The notes beneath the pieces were generated by a model. That model had not been told where the DNA came from, ran no database searches, and saw only the letters and a list, made by a program, of their open reading frames with translations. Shown piece by piece: positions 27,350-36,565 of a DNA stretch of 64,000 nucleotides; the first letter of the stretch is position 1; each line of letters opens with the position of its first letter. A program made the position numbers and the translations under genes. This DNA is from CAZNOG01 sp964574635. GTDB taxonomy: Bacteria > Bacteroidota > Bacteroidia > Flavobacteriales_D > Cryomorphaceae. The stretch is from contig CAZNOG010000014.1 of NCBI GenBank assembly GCA_964574635.1, positions 37,770 through 101,769 of the forward strand, in the 5' to 3' direction.

Positions 27350-28600
27350 ATGTTTGAAATGAAAGTGCCCAGCCCCGGAGAGTCGATCTCCGAAGTAGAA
27401 GTAGCCACTTGGCTCGTGGCCGACGGTGATTACGTGGAAAAAGATCAAGTCATCGCCGAAATCGATTCCGACAAAGCGACTTTGGAGTTGCCTGCCGAAA
27501 AGGCGGGTGTCATCACCCTCAAAGCCGAAGAAGGCGATGTATTGGCCGTGGGTGACGTGATTTGCCTGATCGACACGAAGGCGAAAAAGCCCGAGGGAGC
27601 GAAAGAAGACGAAGCCAAAAAGGCTGCCGACGCCCCCAAGGCCGAGAAGGCGGAACCCAAGGAGCAAAAAAGCGAACCCAAACCGAAAAAAGAAGAGGGA
27701 TACGCTGCGGGCCATCCCTCTCCGGCGGCTCAAAAAGCAATGGACGAGAAAGGCCTGAGCGCCGACCAAGTTCAAGGCACCGGAAAAGGCGGCCGCATCA
27801 CCAAACAAGACGTGGCCAACGCCATGTCGAGGGGTTTCGATACCGCCGCGGCTTCCGGATGGGCCGGCACGCGCGATACCGAGCGCCAACGCATGTCTTC
27901 CCTGCGCCGCAAAGTGGCCGAACGCCTGGTGTCCGTCAAAAACGAAACGGCCATGCTCACCACGTTCAACGAGGTGAACATGAAGCCCATCATGGACCTC
28001 CGCGCCAAGTACAAAGACGACTTCCGCGAGAAATTCGGCGTGGGTCTCGGATTCATGTCTTTCTTTACCAAGGCCGTGACCGAAGGTCTGTACCATTTCC
28101 CGACGGTCAACGCCATGATCGACGGAGACGAAATCGTGACCCACGGATACGTGGACGTCGGAATCGCGGTAAGCTCGCCCAAAGGACTCATGGTTCCCGT
28201 GGTGCGCAACGCCGAAACGCTGAGCCTCGCGGAAATCGAATCGGAAATCAAACGACTCGCCACCAAGGCACGAGACGGGAAAATCACCATCGATGAAATG
28301 CAGGGCGGAACCTTCACCATCACCAACGGCGGGGTGTTCGGATCCATGTTGAGCACACCCATCATCAACCCCCCGCAGGCGGCGATTCTCGGTATGCACA
28401 ACATCGTAGAACGCCCCATGGCGGTGAACGGAAAAGTGGAAATCCTCCCGATGATGTACCTGGCACTCTCTTACGACCACCGCATTATCGACGGCAAAGA
28501 GTCGGTGAGCTTCTTGTTCAAGGTGAAAGAAATGCTCGAGAATCCAGAGTCCATGCTCTTCGGAGGCAAATCGCCGGCGGAGATTCTGATCGGACTCTGA
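27350..28600 (+). CDS. sucB: 2-oxoglutarate dehydrogenase E2, dihydrolipoyl succinyltransferase
   Basis: 416 residues. Lipoyl domain (about 1-77, lipoyl Lys42 in DSDKAT), a Lys/Glu/Pro-rich linker (about 80-120), a peripheral subunit-binding domain (about 120-160, HPSPAAQKAM) and the acyltransferase core with catalytic SYDHRIIDG (His about 377). It passes the succinyl group to CoA and forms the complex core. In an operon with sucA; the E3 subunit is not in this window. Confidence 0.95.
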   Translation: MFEMKVPSPGESISEVEVATWLVADGDYVEKDQVIAEIDSDKATLELPAEKAGVITLKAEEGDVLAVGDVICLIDTKAKKPEGAKEDEAKKAADAPKAEKAEPKEQKSEPKPKKEEGYAAGHPSPAAQKAMDEKGLSADQVQGTGKGGRITKQDVANAMSRGFDTAAASGWAGTRDTERQRMSSLRRKVAERLVSVKNETAMLTTFNEVNMKPIMDLRAKYKDDFREKFGVGLGFMSFFTKAVTEGLYHFPTVNAMIDGDEIVTHGYVDVGIAVSSPKGLMVPVVRNAETLSLAEIESEIKRLATKARDGKITIDEMQGGTFTITNGGVFGSMLSTPIINPPQAAILGMHNIVERPMAVNGKVEILPMMYLALSYDHRIIDGKESVSFLFKVKEMLENPESMLFGGKSPAEILIGL

Positions 28601-28695
28601 TTTCGCGTAAAAACCCGTGCAGAGGATTCGAACCGCAATCCGCTAAGCCGGGGATTTCGCCCAAAGGAGTCAACTCAAGACAAGACAAAAAAAAT

Positions 28696-28719
28696 GGGGA
28701 TGGAGCTCGCTCCATCCCC
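28696..28719 (-). terminator. Strong intrinsic terminator, leftward
   Basis: GGGGATGGAG pairs perfectly with CTCCATCCCC around loop CTCG. On the minus strand it is followed by ATTTTTTTT. It would end leftward transcripts from the purQ side and may also stop sucAB transcripts. Confidence 0.88.
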
Positions 28720-28764
28720 TATTTCGTACCGAGTCACGCGCATGGCGCACTCAGGCGCGCTTCT

Positions 28765-28836
28765 TTAGAAGCACCTCCGTACGGAGGCTGCCACGTGGTT
28801 GCACATGGCGTGTGTCGGTTTCGAACAATCAGACAT
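28765..28836 (-). CDS. Putative 23-residue small ORF with strong SD
   Basis: ATG at 28836 to TAA at 28765. The minus strand has AAAGGAGG then a seven-base spacer before the ATG, a near-perfect Shine-Dalgarno sequence, which is rare in this phylum. The peptide has three cysteines, two histidines and a basic C-terminus (begins MSDCSKPTH, ends VRRCF). A palindrome and a small stem overlap its end, and a terminator follows ~45 bases later. No family recognised; it may be a real peptide or part of a structured RNA. Confidence 0.35.
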   Translation of the reverse strand: MSDCSKPTHAMCNHVAASVRRCF

Positions 28837-29054
28837 TGCAACACCTCCTTTTCTTTAATTTGACGTTATCCCGAGGTCTTTCAACCAAATTATGAAAGTG
28901 GCCTTCGGCATCACCAAGTCCTTCTTGGATTTTCACCCAAGTAACGAAAGATTTCGGAGATTATCCTGTGAGGGGCGAAAAACTTTATCAACAAGAGGAC
29001 GTCAATGATCAACCCTGGGCTCTCACTCCGCCGAGGATCAGCGCATCCCCGCTC

Positions 29055-29750
29055 TTAAACCGTCATGGCGGTTTTGAGGATGGATTCGAAGATCAACCGG
29101 CCGTCTTCATTTCCCAAAAGCGGATTCGCGGCCCTTTCGGGGTGAGGCATCATACCGAAGACGTTTTTCTCCTTGTTGGTCACCCCGGCGATGTTTTCCA
29201 CCGATCCGTTGGGGTTGGCTTCCTTGTTGAAGTTCCCGTCCTTGTCGGTGTATCGGAAAATGACTTGCTCGTTTTCATTCAACTCGCGGAGCACGTCGGC
29301 GGGTGCGTAGTACCGGCCTTCGGCGTGGGCGATGGGAATGCGGAGCACGCGGTCGGAATCGAGGCCCGCGGTGACGATGGTGCTTCCGGTGGCGGGTTTG
29401 ATGTAGAGGTTTTTGCAGATGAAGCTGTGGTTGACGTTGTGCAACAAGGTGCCGGGCAGCATTTCGGCCTCGCAAAGAATTTGGAACCCGTTGCAAATGC
29501 CCATGACGTAGCCACCGCGGCGGCTGTGCTCCACCACGCTCTCCATGATGGGGGAGAAACGCGCGATGGCTCCCGACCGCAGGTAATCGCCGTAGGAAAA
29601 TCCGCCGGGGATCACAACGAAATCCACCCCTTTCAAGTCCTTGTCTTTGTGCCAAAGTTCCTCCACTTCGCAACCCATCGTATCGCGCAAAACGTTGATG
29701 ATGTCCCGGTCGCAGTTGGAACCCGGAAAGATGACCACACCGAATTTCAT
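29055..29750 (-). CDS. purQ: Phosphoribosylformylglycinamidine synthase, glutaminase subunit PurQ
   Basis: 231 residues from ATG 29750 (an upstream frame to 29819 does not fit). Class I glutamine amidotransferase that supplies ammonia for FGAM formation in purine synthesis. MKFGVVIFPGSNCD at the start, nucleophile Cys86 in GICNGFQ and the C-terminal MMPHPER triad segment are present. The PurL and PurS partners are not in the window, but purD is ~1.8 kb away. Confidence 0.93.
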   Translation of the reverse strand: MKFGVVIFPGSNCDRDIINVLRDTMGCEVEELWHKDKDLKGVDFVVIPGGFSYGDYLRSGAIARFSPIMESVVEHSRRGGYVMGICNGFQILCEAEMLPGTLLHNVNHSFICKNLYIKPATGSTIVTAGLDSDRVLRIPIAHAEGRYYAPADVLRELNENEQVIFRYTDKDGNFNKEANPNGSVENIAGVTNKEKNVFGMMPHPERAANPLLGNEDGRLIFESILKTAMTV

Positions 29751-29780
29751 TGATCTGAATATTTGAGTTGATTGCCGGCG

Positions 29781-29788
29781 CAAAGGTA
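29781..29788 (-). promoter_or_regulatory. -7 promoter element for purQ
   Basis: On the minus strand this is TACCTTTG, ~30 bases upstream of the purQ ATG. No TTG at the expected -33 spacing. Confidence 0.6.
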
Positions 29789-29852
29789 CCGAAAAGGAAC
29801 GTATGAGCCCGAAGCCCAATGCCGATAAATGCCCCGCGATTCCCGCGACGAG

Positions 29853-29876
29853 TCACACCCACGAAAACCCAAAACA
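29853..29876 (+). repeat. Dispersed ACCCACAAAAACCC motif, copy 5
   Basis: TCACACCCACGAAAACCCAA, then AACA, with one A-to-G change in the core. It lies between purQ and the end of the DUF6427 gene. Confidence 0.7.
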
Positions 29877-29898
29877 CCGCGCATCCGTCCGCACGCAC

Positions 29899-30894
29899 TC
29901 ACACGATGTGAGCGGAGATGGCGAAACCAAGCGCCGCCACGATCCAGAGGTAAAAAATCAACAACATCCACGTTTGCATGCGTCGGCGTGAGAAAAACAC
30001 TCCCGTAAAAGCCGATACGGGGATGTAGAGCAGCATCACGGCACCGGGCGAGCCCACGTCCAAAAACACCGAGTAAACGAAGGCGGCCACCAGTAGGAAA
30101 GTCATCTGCAAGAACAAAGTTTTCGTGCTTTTCATGTGAAGGGTCGAAGTGCGCATGCGGAGAATGAAAACCAACACTCCACCCAGTGTCGAGAGGGCGG
30201 TCAACAGCACGAAAGGATAAAAAAACGCACCGCCGCGGAGCAGCCACGCCGAGGTATCGAAGGAATCGAGGTCGAAAAAGTGTCGGAAATCGGGCTCTTG
30301 ACCGGTCAGGAAATACGCGGCGAAAACGTAAATACCCACGAAAATCAAGCCTGTGAACGGCACCAAAAATTCCCGCAAATCAAAAGTGCGGAAACGCATC
30401 AGCGCCAGCCACACCAAGGGGAGCACGACCAGGGTCGGGGGGTAGCAAATGATGGCGAGCCCCATAAACACCGACGCGTCGAAAAGCATGGCGAGTGCCG
30501 ATCGCACCCTGTACATCATCAGCAATCGCCGCAGTGCCAGCAAGATAAAGAAGTTGGCCCAAAGCACCGGATGCAGGTAGGTCCAATCGGGAATGCTCAA
30601 GCTGAGCACGACGTAAACCAAAGCGGGAAAATAACTCTCCCTCCCGCCGAAACCGGCGGAATTGTACACGTTGTTGGCGAGGTACGCGGAAAACAGGTAG
30701 AGCACCCCCCCGATGACGAAGCCCACTGCCGGATAGTCGAGCAGTGCGTTTTGCAGCCACGCGATCGGCGGTCCGGCGAGAGGGTGCACCTCGGGGGTCG
30801 TGATCCACGCCGCCATCACCACCCCCAAAGCGGTCGGGATGATCAGAAAAACCTGTACCAACGGGCGATTGGAGCCGAATACCGAATGGAGCAT
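29899..30894 (-). CDS. DUF6427 multi-pass membrane protein
   Basis: 331 residues with about nine or ten hydrophobic membrane segments along the whole length and an N-terminal MLHSVFGSNRPLVQ. Matches the Bacteroidota DUF6427 family, which is often neighbour to DUF6341 and purD, as here. Function unknown. It is divergent from the small DUF6341 gene. No enzymatic motif seen. Confidence 0.75.
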   Translation of the reverse strand: MLHSVFGSNRPLVQVFLIIPTALGVVMAAWITTPEVHPLAGPPIAWLQNALLDYPAVGFVIGGVLYLFSAYLANNVYNSAGFGGRESYFPALVYVVLSLSIPDWTYLHPVLWANFFILLALRRLLMMYRVRSALAMLFDASVFMGLAIICYPPTLVVLPLVWLALMRFRTFDLREFLVPFTGLIFVGIYVFAAYFLTGQEPDFRHFFDLDSFDTSAWLLRGGAFFYPFVLLTALSTLGGVLVFILRMRTSTLHMKSTKTLFLQMTFLLVAAFVYSVFLDVGSPGAVMLLYIPVSAFTGVFFSRRRMQTWMLLIFYLWIVAALGFAISAHIV

Positions 30895-30976
30895 GGGGGG
30901 CTAAATTATAAATTATAGACCCGCCAAAACATATTGTCCGCAGTTTATTAACTTCGCTGCGAAAATCGCATTGCAC

Positions 30977-31174
30977 ATGGACTACATCGTCAATCCCATC
31001 GCGTGGCTCATCAAGTGGTCGTTTGATCACATTTTGGTGCCCATCGGCGAGTTGCCGACCCTCATCAATCCAAACACCCTTTTCATCATCCTGGGATTCG
31101 TCGGATTGTTTTATTGGCTGCGTACCCAAGTGAAATACAACCAAAAAGCACAGCGCGAAGGCGGCCTGAAATAA
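30977..31174 (+). CDS. DUF6341-like small membrane protein
   Basis: 65 residues. One central hydrophobic helix (about 34-48, TLFIILGFVGLFYWL) and a charged, soluble C-terminus. Size, helix position and the DUF6427/purD neighbourhood match DUF6341 of Flavobacteriia. The ATG at 30977 is preferred over a TTG two codons earlier. Function unknown. Confidence 0.7.
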   Translation: MDYIVNPIAWLIKWSFDHILVPIGELPTLINPNTLFIILGFVGLFYWLRTQVKYNQKAQREGGLK

Positions 31175-31528
31175 TTCGGTTCCCCTCCCTTCGCTCCTTC
31201 CCGACCCACTCGGGCACTCAATTTTAGCGTTTTTATCGGGGCGTATCCCCGACTCCTCCAAGTATCGCGAATTTCTCGTTTGTCGAGGATTTTTCCCCGC
31301 GTCCAATCCCCCTTTTATTCCCATAGGTCGGGGTCGGCCTTCCCGCTATATCTCACTCGCGCTTGCGGCGTGCGGCTATGGCCCGAACGAGCTTCTTCGT
31401 CGCTGTTCGAGGCCTGAGCCTCACCTGCCGCAACCCCAAGTGAGGATGCCGCGGTACGGCCTTACGCGACGTTCATTTATACCGAAAATCGAATGAAAAC
31501 CCGAGAAAATTCCGGGAGATAAAAAGGA
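31175..31528. other. Intergenic region between DUF6341 and purD ends
   Basis: About 350 bases without a gene, largely occupied by copy B of the long intergenic repeat. Confidence 0.6.
31238..31475 (+). repeat. Long intergenic repeat, copy B
   Basis: Begins GGGGCGTATCCCC, has GGGGTCGGCCTTCCCGCTATATC in the middle part and GAGGATGCCG...CTTACGCG at the end, the same block order as copies A and C but more diverged. Confidence 0.6.
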
Positions 31529-32815
31529 TTACTTCAGATCGAAGCCGATGTCACGGCGGAAGTACTTCCCTTCGAATTGAATGGCCTCGGCCATGGCGTA
31601 AGATCCCTTCAAGGCCTCAGCCATCGTATCGCCCAGCGCGGTGCACGCCAAAACACGCCCTCCGGCGGTGACCACCCTTCCGTCGACCCATTGGGTGCCC
31701 GCGTGAAAAAGCAGCCTGCCCGGTGCGTCGACACCCTCCAATCCCTCGATGGATTTTCCCTTTTCATAGGCCTCGGGATATCCCCCGGAAACCATCATGA
31801 CCGTGGTCGCGGTTTTCTCGCTGATCTCCACTCGTCGGCCTGCGAGGGCGCCTTCCGCGGTGGCCGTCAACAGTTCGAGAAGATCGGATTTCAGTCGGGG
31901 TATGACCACTTCCGTCTCGGGATCGCCCATGCGGGCGTTGTACTCGATTACATACGGTTCTCCATCGACGACCATCAACCCGAAAAACAAGAATCCAACG
32001 TACTTCACGCCGTCTTCGCGCAAACCACGCACCGTGGGCGCTACGATGCGGTCTTCCACCTTTTTCCACAATTCCTCGTCGGCGAATGGCACCGGACTCA
32101 CGGCACCCATCCCCCCGGTATTCAATCCCCGATCTCCCTCACCGATGCGCTTGTAGTCTTTGGCTTCGGGGAGCATCGCGTAATCCTTGCCGTCGGTAAG
32201 CGCAAAAAATGACACCTCGATGCCGTCGAGGTAGCTTTCGATCACCACTTGGCTCGACGCCGCGCCGAATTTTCCGTTCAACATGTCGCGGAGGTTTTCC
32301 TCTGCTTCCGCGAGGGAGTCGGATATCAGTACTCCTTTGCCCGCGGCCAGACCGTCGGCTTTGAGTACGTAGGGTCCCGACATGTAGCGCAGAAAGGCCA
32401 GGGCCTCGTCCAGCTCGCCTTTGCGGAAAGTTTTGTACGTCGCGGTGGGAATGCCGTGGCGTTCCATGAATCGCTTTGCGTAGTCTTTGCTGCCCTCCAA
32501 CCTGGCCCCCTCTTTGCCCGGGCCGATGATCGCCACGTGGCGAAGGTTGTCGCGACGGGTTAAGTCATCGCGGATCCCGGCCACCAACGGGGCTTCCGGC
32601 CCGACGACCAACACGTCGATGCGGTGCGTGGTCAGAGCCTCCGCCACCGCGTCGAAATTTTCGGGGTTCACTTTGAGATTGGTGGCGAACTCGCGGGTGC
32701 CGGCGTTTCCCGGCGCGACGAACACCTCATCGCAGAGCGGACTTTCAGCGATTTTCAGAGCCAAGGCGTGCTCGCGTCCTCCGCCGCCAAGCACCAAAAC
32801 TCTTTTTTTACTCAT
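31529..32815 (-). CDS. purD: Phosphoribosylamine--glycine ligase
   Basis: 428 residues. ATP-grasp enzyme joining phosphoribosylamine and glycine in the second step of purine synthesis. Shows the N-terminal VLVLGGGGREHALA, KADGLAAGKGV of the ATP site, and GGMGAVSP and EYNARMGDPETE of the ATP-grasp core. Full length. Probably transcribed alone or with the redoxin gene upstream on the same strand. Confidence 0.95.
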   Translation of the reverse strand: MSKKRVLVLGGGGREHALALKIAESPLCDEVFVAPGNAGTREFATNLKVNPENFDAVAEALTTHRIDVLVVGPEAPLVAGIRDDLTRRDNLRHVAIIGPGKEGARLEGSKDYAKRFMERHGIPTATYKTFRKGELDEALAFLRYMSGPYVLKADGLAAGKGVLISDSLAEAEENLRDMLNGKFGAASSQVVIESYLDGIEVSFFALTDGKDYAMLPEAKDYKRIGEGDRGLNTGGMGAVSPVPFADEELWKKVEDRIVAPTVRGLREDGVKYVGFLFFGLMVVDGEPYVIEYNARMGDPETEVVIPRLKSDLLELLTATAEGALAGRRVEISEKTATTVMMVSGGYPEAYEKGKSIEGLEGVDAPGRLLFHAGTQWVDGRVVTAGGRVLACTALGDTMAEALKGSYAMAEAIQFEGKYFRRDIGFDLK

Positions 32816-32872
32816 TCTATCGGTTATTTGGCTTTGGCAGGAAATTCATCAAGGATACGTGCCCACCGCGGT

Positions 32873-33523
32873 TCAGACTTTCACCCGTTTGATGCTGCAC
32901 CCGAGGTGCCGCGTCACCGAAGGATTCGGTTCCTTGCCTTCCATCATGGCCTCGAGGGCGTTTTTGAGGTAGGGTGCTTTCACCGCTTTGGAATCGTTTA
33001 CCGAATCGTCTACGGTACCGGCGTACACCAAAACCATGTCGGAATTGAACAGGAATACGTGCGGGGTGACCAACGCACCGAAGGCGTCGGCGAGCACGTG
33101 ATCCTTGTCGAGCACGTGATACCCGCGATAACCGATTCTCTCGCTTTGGGCTTTCATGTCGGCCATGCCGTCGCCTTTATCGCGCAGGGCTTTGTTGGAA
33201 TTAACGAGCACCACGCCCACCCCCAACTTCGAGGTCAATTGGTGGTATTCGGTATACCGTCGCTCCCAGCCCTCCGACTTTTCCCCGTTGCCGATCACGA
33301 AGGGACAGAGGTTGCTGTTGAAAATCACCAGAAGTCCGTTTTTATCGGCGATGTCTTCGAGGGAAACGAGTTCACCCGAAACGTCTTCCATTTTCCGGTC
33401 GAGCAATTTCGCTTTTTCGCCCGGCACCATGGGTTTGATATCGGAATTAGGGCCTACGAAATTGTACGTGAGCAGCGCGAAGAGCGCGACGCTCACGGCG
33501 GAAAACATGTTCTTTGTTATCAT
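32873..33523 (-). CDS. Thioredoxin-family (redoxin) exported protein
   Basis: 216 residues. An N-terminal hydrophobic segment (about 5-22) acts as signal peptide or anchor. The redoxin fold shows VIFNSNLCPFV with Cys73 where related proteins often have a CxxC, so only one of the two cysteines is present; a second conserved cysteine occurs near the end (HLGCSIKR). It may be a peroxiredoxin-like or thiol-disulfide protein in the periplasm. A bacilliredoxin gene lies next upstream on the same strand. Confidence 0.75.
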   Translation of the reverse strand: MITKNMFSAVSVALFALLTYNFVGPNSDIKPMVPGEKAKLLDRKMEDVSGELVSLEDIADKNGLLVIFNSNLCPFVIGNGEKSEGWERRYTEYHQLTSKLGVGVVLVNSNKALRDKGDGMADMKAQSERIGYRGYHVLDKDHVLADAFGALVTPHVFLFNSDMVLVYAGTVDDSVNDSKAVKAPYLKNALEAMMEGKEPNPSVTRHLGCSIKRVKV

Positions 33524-33593
33524 AAAACGGCGTTTGGAACCGGGAATATTCGGACGCCACCGCGGGTGGCGTCCGCTTTAAATCGGAATGCGA

Positions 33594-34004
33594 TCAGCAG
33601 TACTCGTCGTACGCCATTTGGAGGTTTTCGGCGATCATTTCAGCCGGTCGCCCCTCGATGTGATGGCGCTCCAAAAAGTGAACGAGCTTGCCGTCTTTGA
33701 ACAGCGCCACGGAGGGCGAAGAAGGGGGGTAAGGCAGGAAATATTGTCTCGCGCGCTCGGTGGACTCGCGGTCTACACCGGCGAAAACCGTGCTGAGGTT
33801 GTCGGGCTTCTTGTCGCCGGTAAGCGACATCTTCACACCGGGACGGGCCGCTCCGGCGGCGCAGCCGCACACGGAATTGACCACGACGAGGGTGGTGCCC
33901 GGTTTTTTCAAAAATTCGTCGACCTCATCGGCCGTATGGAGTTCGGTAAACCCGGCGTCGGTAAGGTCCGACTTCATGGGTGCCACCATTTCTTCAGGAT
34001 ACAT
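33594..34004 (-). CDS. BrxA/BrxB-family bacilliredoxin
   Basis: 136 residues, thioredoxin fold with the diagnostic CGC active site (Cys46-Gly-Cys48 in SVCGCAAG). Bacilliredoxins remove bacillithiol from S-bacillithiolated proteins after oxidative stress. The start MYPEEMV is typical. Cytoplasmic. Whether this organism makes bacillithiol cannot be judged here. It has a well-spaced promoter upstream. Confidence 0.88.
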   Translation of the reverse strand: MYPEEMVAPMKSDLTDAGFTELHTADEVDEFLKKPGTTLVVVNSVCGCAAGAARPGVKMSLTGDKKPDNLSTVFAGVDRESTERARQYFLPYPPSSPSVALFKDGKLVHFLERHHIEGRPAEMIAENLQMAYDEYC

Positions 34005-34027
34005 AAATCAGAGTCTTAAAATTTATA

Positions 34028-34056
34028 CAAAGGTAAGGAAGTCGGGCAAAACCCAA
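34028..34056 (-). promoter_or_regulatory. Bacteroidota-type promoter for bacilliredoxin gene
   Basis: On the minus strand: TTG (34056-34054), 18-base spacer, TACCTTTG (34035-34028), 24 bases upstream of the ATG. Both boxes match the consensus. Confidence 0.7.
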
Positions 34057-34228
34057 GGCGGTGATTTGAGCCTGCGACCGATTGACCTTCCGTCTCGGAC
34101 GGGGCGGAATTCTCTTCGCATCGCCGAAAATTCCCACCGTTTTCAATTGCCGCTTCGGCGCCTTAAATTTCATCGATTTTCGGGAAGAACGGGCTGAAAC
34201 ACCGGTTCGGAAACTGAAATTCCAACGA

Positions 34229-34255
34229 TACACCCACAAAAACCCAAAAAACCCC
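34229..34255 (+). repeat. Dispersed ACCCACAAAAACCC motif, copy 6
   Basis: TACACCCACAAAAACCCAAA, then AAACCCC. It is intergenic, ~55 bases from the tRNA gene's 3' end. Confidence 0.75.
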
Positions 34256-34309
34256 CGCGCGTTTTCGGAGGCGTGCGACACTTGCGCTGGACCCTGCCGG
34301 CGAAATGAA

Positions 34310-34384
34310 TGGTAGCCCCGCCAGGAATCGAACCTGGATCTAGAGTTTAGGAAACTCCTATTCTATCCATTGAACTACGGGGCC
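34310..34384 (-). tRNA. tRNA-Arg (anticodon CCU)
   Basis: On the minus strand a full cloverleaf: acceptor GGCCCCG pairs with CGGGGCT, D arm, anticodon loop TTCCTAA giving CCU, T arm with GGTTCGATTCC, discriminator A and an encoded CCA (34312-34310). Reads AGG codons. Confidence 0.95.
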
Positions 34385-34442
34385 GGGGTGCAAAAGTACT
34401 TTTAATGGACGCAAACGCCCAAACCTCCCGGCGATGACGCTG

Positions 34443-36539
34443 TCAGCGAACGGTGGCGCCGGGACCCCAGTCCTCTTCGCTCTTTACGAAAGAGAGCTTT
34501 CCGTCGGCGGATTCGGCCATGAGCAGCATGCCGTTTGATTCCACTCCGCGGATTTTGCGCGGTTCGAGATTGAGTAGGACGGTCACCTTGCGCCCGGGCA
34601 GGTCGTCGGGATCGAACTGATCGGCGATGCCCGACACGATTACCCGTTTGTCCAACCCGGTGTCTACGAGCAACTTCAACAGTTTGTCGGTCTTGGGTAC
34701 GCGCTCGGCTTCGAGAATGGTTCCCGTGCGGATGTCCAGCCGTACAAAATCCTCGAAAGTCACGTTCTCGCGTTGGGGCGCGTGGGTAGCCTCGGTCGTG
34801 GTAGCCGCCGTGGTTTTCATATTCGATTTCAGTTTATCCAGTTGTCGGTTGATGTCGTCCTCTTCGATTCGCTCGAACAATATTTTCGCTTTCCGCACTT
34901 CCGCGCCTACCTTCAGGATGTCTTCCCTGCCCGCTTCTTCCCATTCGCATCGCTCCATCCCCAACATGCGGCGCATGTCGGCGGCCTTGTGAGGCAGGAG
35001 CGGTTCGGAGAGGATGGCCAGGTTGGCCGCCACTTGCAGGCAGTGGTGAATCACGGCCTCTCCCTTCTTCGGGTCGGTTTTCATCAATTTCCACGGCTCC
35101 GTTTCCGTGAGCAGTTTGTTTCCCGCGCGGGCCAAATTCATCAAAGAGGATTGCGCCTCGCGCATGCGGTACGCCTCGATCCTCTCTTCGATTTCCACTT
35201 TGGTTTTGGCGATGATTTCCTCCGTGTTCAAATCGTGCAGATCTTGGGTCTTTATGCCGTGGTGATCGGGCACGAGTCGGTCGAAAAACTTGTCGGTAAG
35301 CACCATGGTTCGGTGGAAAAAGTTGCCGAGCACGGCGACGAGTTCATTGTTCACGCGGTTTTTGAAATCCTCCCAAGTGAACTCGCTGTCGCGGAATTCG
35401 GGTGCCACGGCATTGAGCACGTAGCGCAACTCGTCCTGTTTTCCCGGAAAATCTTCCAAATATTCGTGCAGCCACACGGCCCAGTTTCTCGAGGTGCTGA
35501 TTTTATTGCCTTCGAGGTTCAAAAACTCGTTGGCCGGGGCGTTGTCGGGCAAGATATAGCCGCCGTGTTCCCTGAGAATAATGGGGAAAATGAGGCAGTG
35601 AAACACGATATTGTCTTTGCCGAGGAAGTGAACTAGCTTCGTGGAATCGCTTTGCCAGTAGGGCTTCCAGTCCTTTCCTTGTCTTTCGGCCCACTCGCGG
35701 GTGGCCGAGATATACCCGATGGGTGCGTCCAGCCACACATAGAGCACTTTGCCCTCTGCATTGTCGAGGGGAACGGGCACACCCCAATCGAGGTCCCTCG
35801 TCATTGCGCGGGGATGCAATCCGCCGTCGATCCACGATTTGCACTGGCCGATCACTTGGCGCTTCCACTCCTTCACGTCGTGGTGAAACTCCCCGTCGAG
35901 GGTTCCTTTTTCGATCCATTCACGCAACCATGTTTCGTGCTTCTGCATGGGCAAAAACCAGTGTTCGGTTTCTTTCAGCACCGGTGTGGAACCCGAAATG
36001 GTCGATTTTGGGTCGATGAGATCGGTGGGGCTCAGCGCCGAGCCGCATCGCTCACACTGATCGCCGTACGCGCCGTTGTACCCGCATTTGGGGCAGGTGC
36101 CGGTGATGTATCTGTCGGCCAAAAATTGCCGCGCCTCGGAGTCGAAGAACTGCTCCGTGACTTCTTTGGTGAAGCTGTCGTTTTCGAGAAGCCTGATGAA
36201 AAACTCCTGCGCCGTTTCGCGGTGGCGCTGCGTGGAAGTGCGGTGGTAGATATCGAAAGACATTCCGAATTCCCGGAAGGCCCCCTCGATGATGCCGTGG
36301 TACTTGTCGACGAGTTCTTGGGGTGAGACGCCTTCTTTTTTGGCCTTGAGGGTGATGGCTGCACCGTGTTCATCACTGCCACAGACAAAAACCACGTCGC
36401 GTCGTTTCAATCTCAAATACCGTGCGTAGATGTCGGCGGGTACGTAGACTCCGGCCATGTGGCCGATGTGCAGGGGACCGTTGGCGTACGGCAGTGCCGC
36501 CGTGACGGTGTATCGCTCCGGGTGGTTTTCGTTTTTCAA
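34443..36539 (-). CDS. metG: Methionine--tRNA ligase
   Basis: 698 residues from a TTG codon at 36539 (KNENHPERYTVTAALPYANG follows directly). The only upstream in-frame ATG, at 36614, lies before the promoter element and within the divergent gene, so it is unlikely. Class I motifs: PLHIGH near the start and KISTSR in place of KMSKS; a zinc-knuckle CPKC...CERC; an anticodon-binding helical domain; and a C-terminal tRNA-binding OB domain (about 600-698, DIRTGTI). Charges tRNA-Met. Confidence 0.93.
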   Translation of the reverse strand: MKNENHPERYTVTAALPYANGPLHIGHMAGVYVPADIYARYLRLKRRDVVFVCGSDEHGAAITLKAKKEGVSPQELVDKYHGIIEGAFREFGMSFDIYHRTSTQRHRETAQEFFIRLLENDSFTKEVTEQFFDSEARQFLADRYITGTCPKCGYNGAYGDQCERCGSALSPTDLIDPKSTISGSTPVLKETEHWFLPMQKHETWLREWIEKGTLDGEFHHDVKEWKRQVIGQCKSWIDGGLHPRAMTRDLDWGVPVPLDNAEGKVLYVWLDAPIGYISATREWAERQGKDWKPYWQSDSTKLVHFLGKDNIVFHCLIFPIILREHGGYILPDNAPANEFLNLEGNKISTSRNWAVWLHEYLEDFPGKQDELRYVLNAVAPEFRDSEFTWEDFKNRVNNELVAVLGNFFHRTMVLTDKFFDRLVPDHHGIKTQDLHDLNTEEIIAKTKVEIEERIEAYRMREAQSSLMNLARAGNKLLTETEPWKLMKTDPKKGEAVIHHCLQVAANLAILSEPLLPHKAADMRRMLGMERCEWEEAGREDILKVGAEVRKAKILFERIEEDDINRQLDKLKSNMKTTAATTTEATHAPQRENVTFEDFVRLDIRTGTILEAERVPKTDKLLKLLVDTGLDKRVIVSGIADQFDPDDLPGRKVTVLLNLEPRKIRGVESNGMLLMAESADGKLSFVKSEEDWGPGATVR

Positions 36540-36565
36540 GGGATTCTTGCTTGATTTGTAACGCG

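Larger units (their letters stand above)
28601..29054. other. Intergenic region between sucB and purQ
   Basis: About 450 bases between two converging genes. It contains a minus-strand terminator (28696-28719), a small ORF with a strong Shine-Dalgarno sequence (28765-28836) and several palindromes, including CCTCCGTACGGAGG (28774-28787). It may be the purQ 3' untranslated region or a separate small transcript. Confidence 0.55.

Noticed and set aside
28860..29000. Cobalamin-riboswitch-like words (GGTGAAAATCC, then GCCACT) on the minus strand downstream of purQ
   Set aside because: Only two short boxes resemble the consensus, spacing and the closing stem are not evident, and no B12-related gene follows. 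A covariance search would be decisive.
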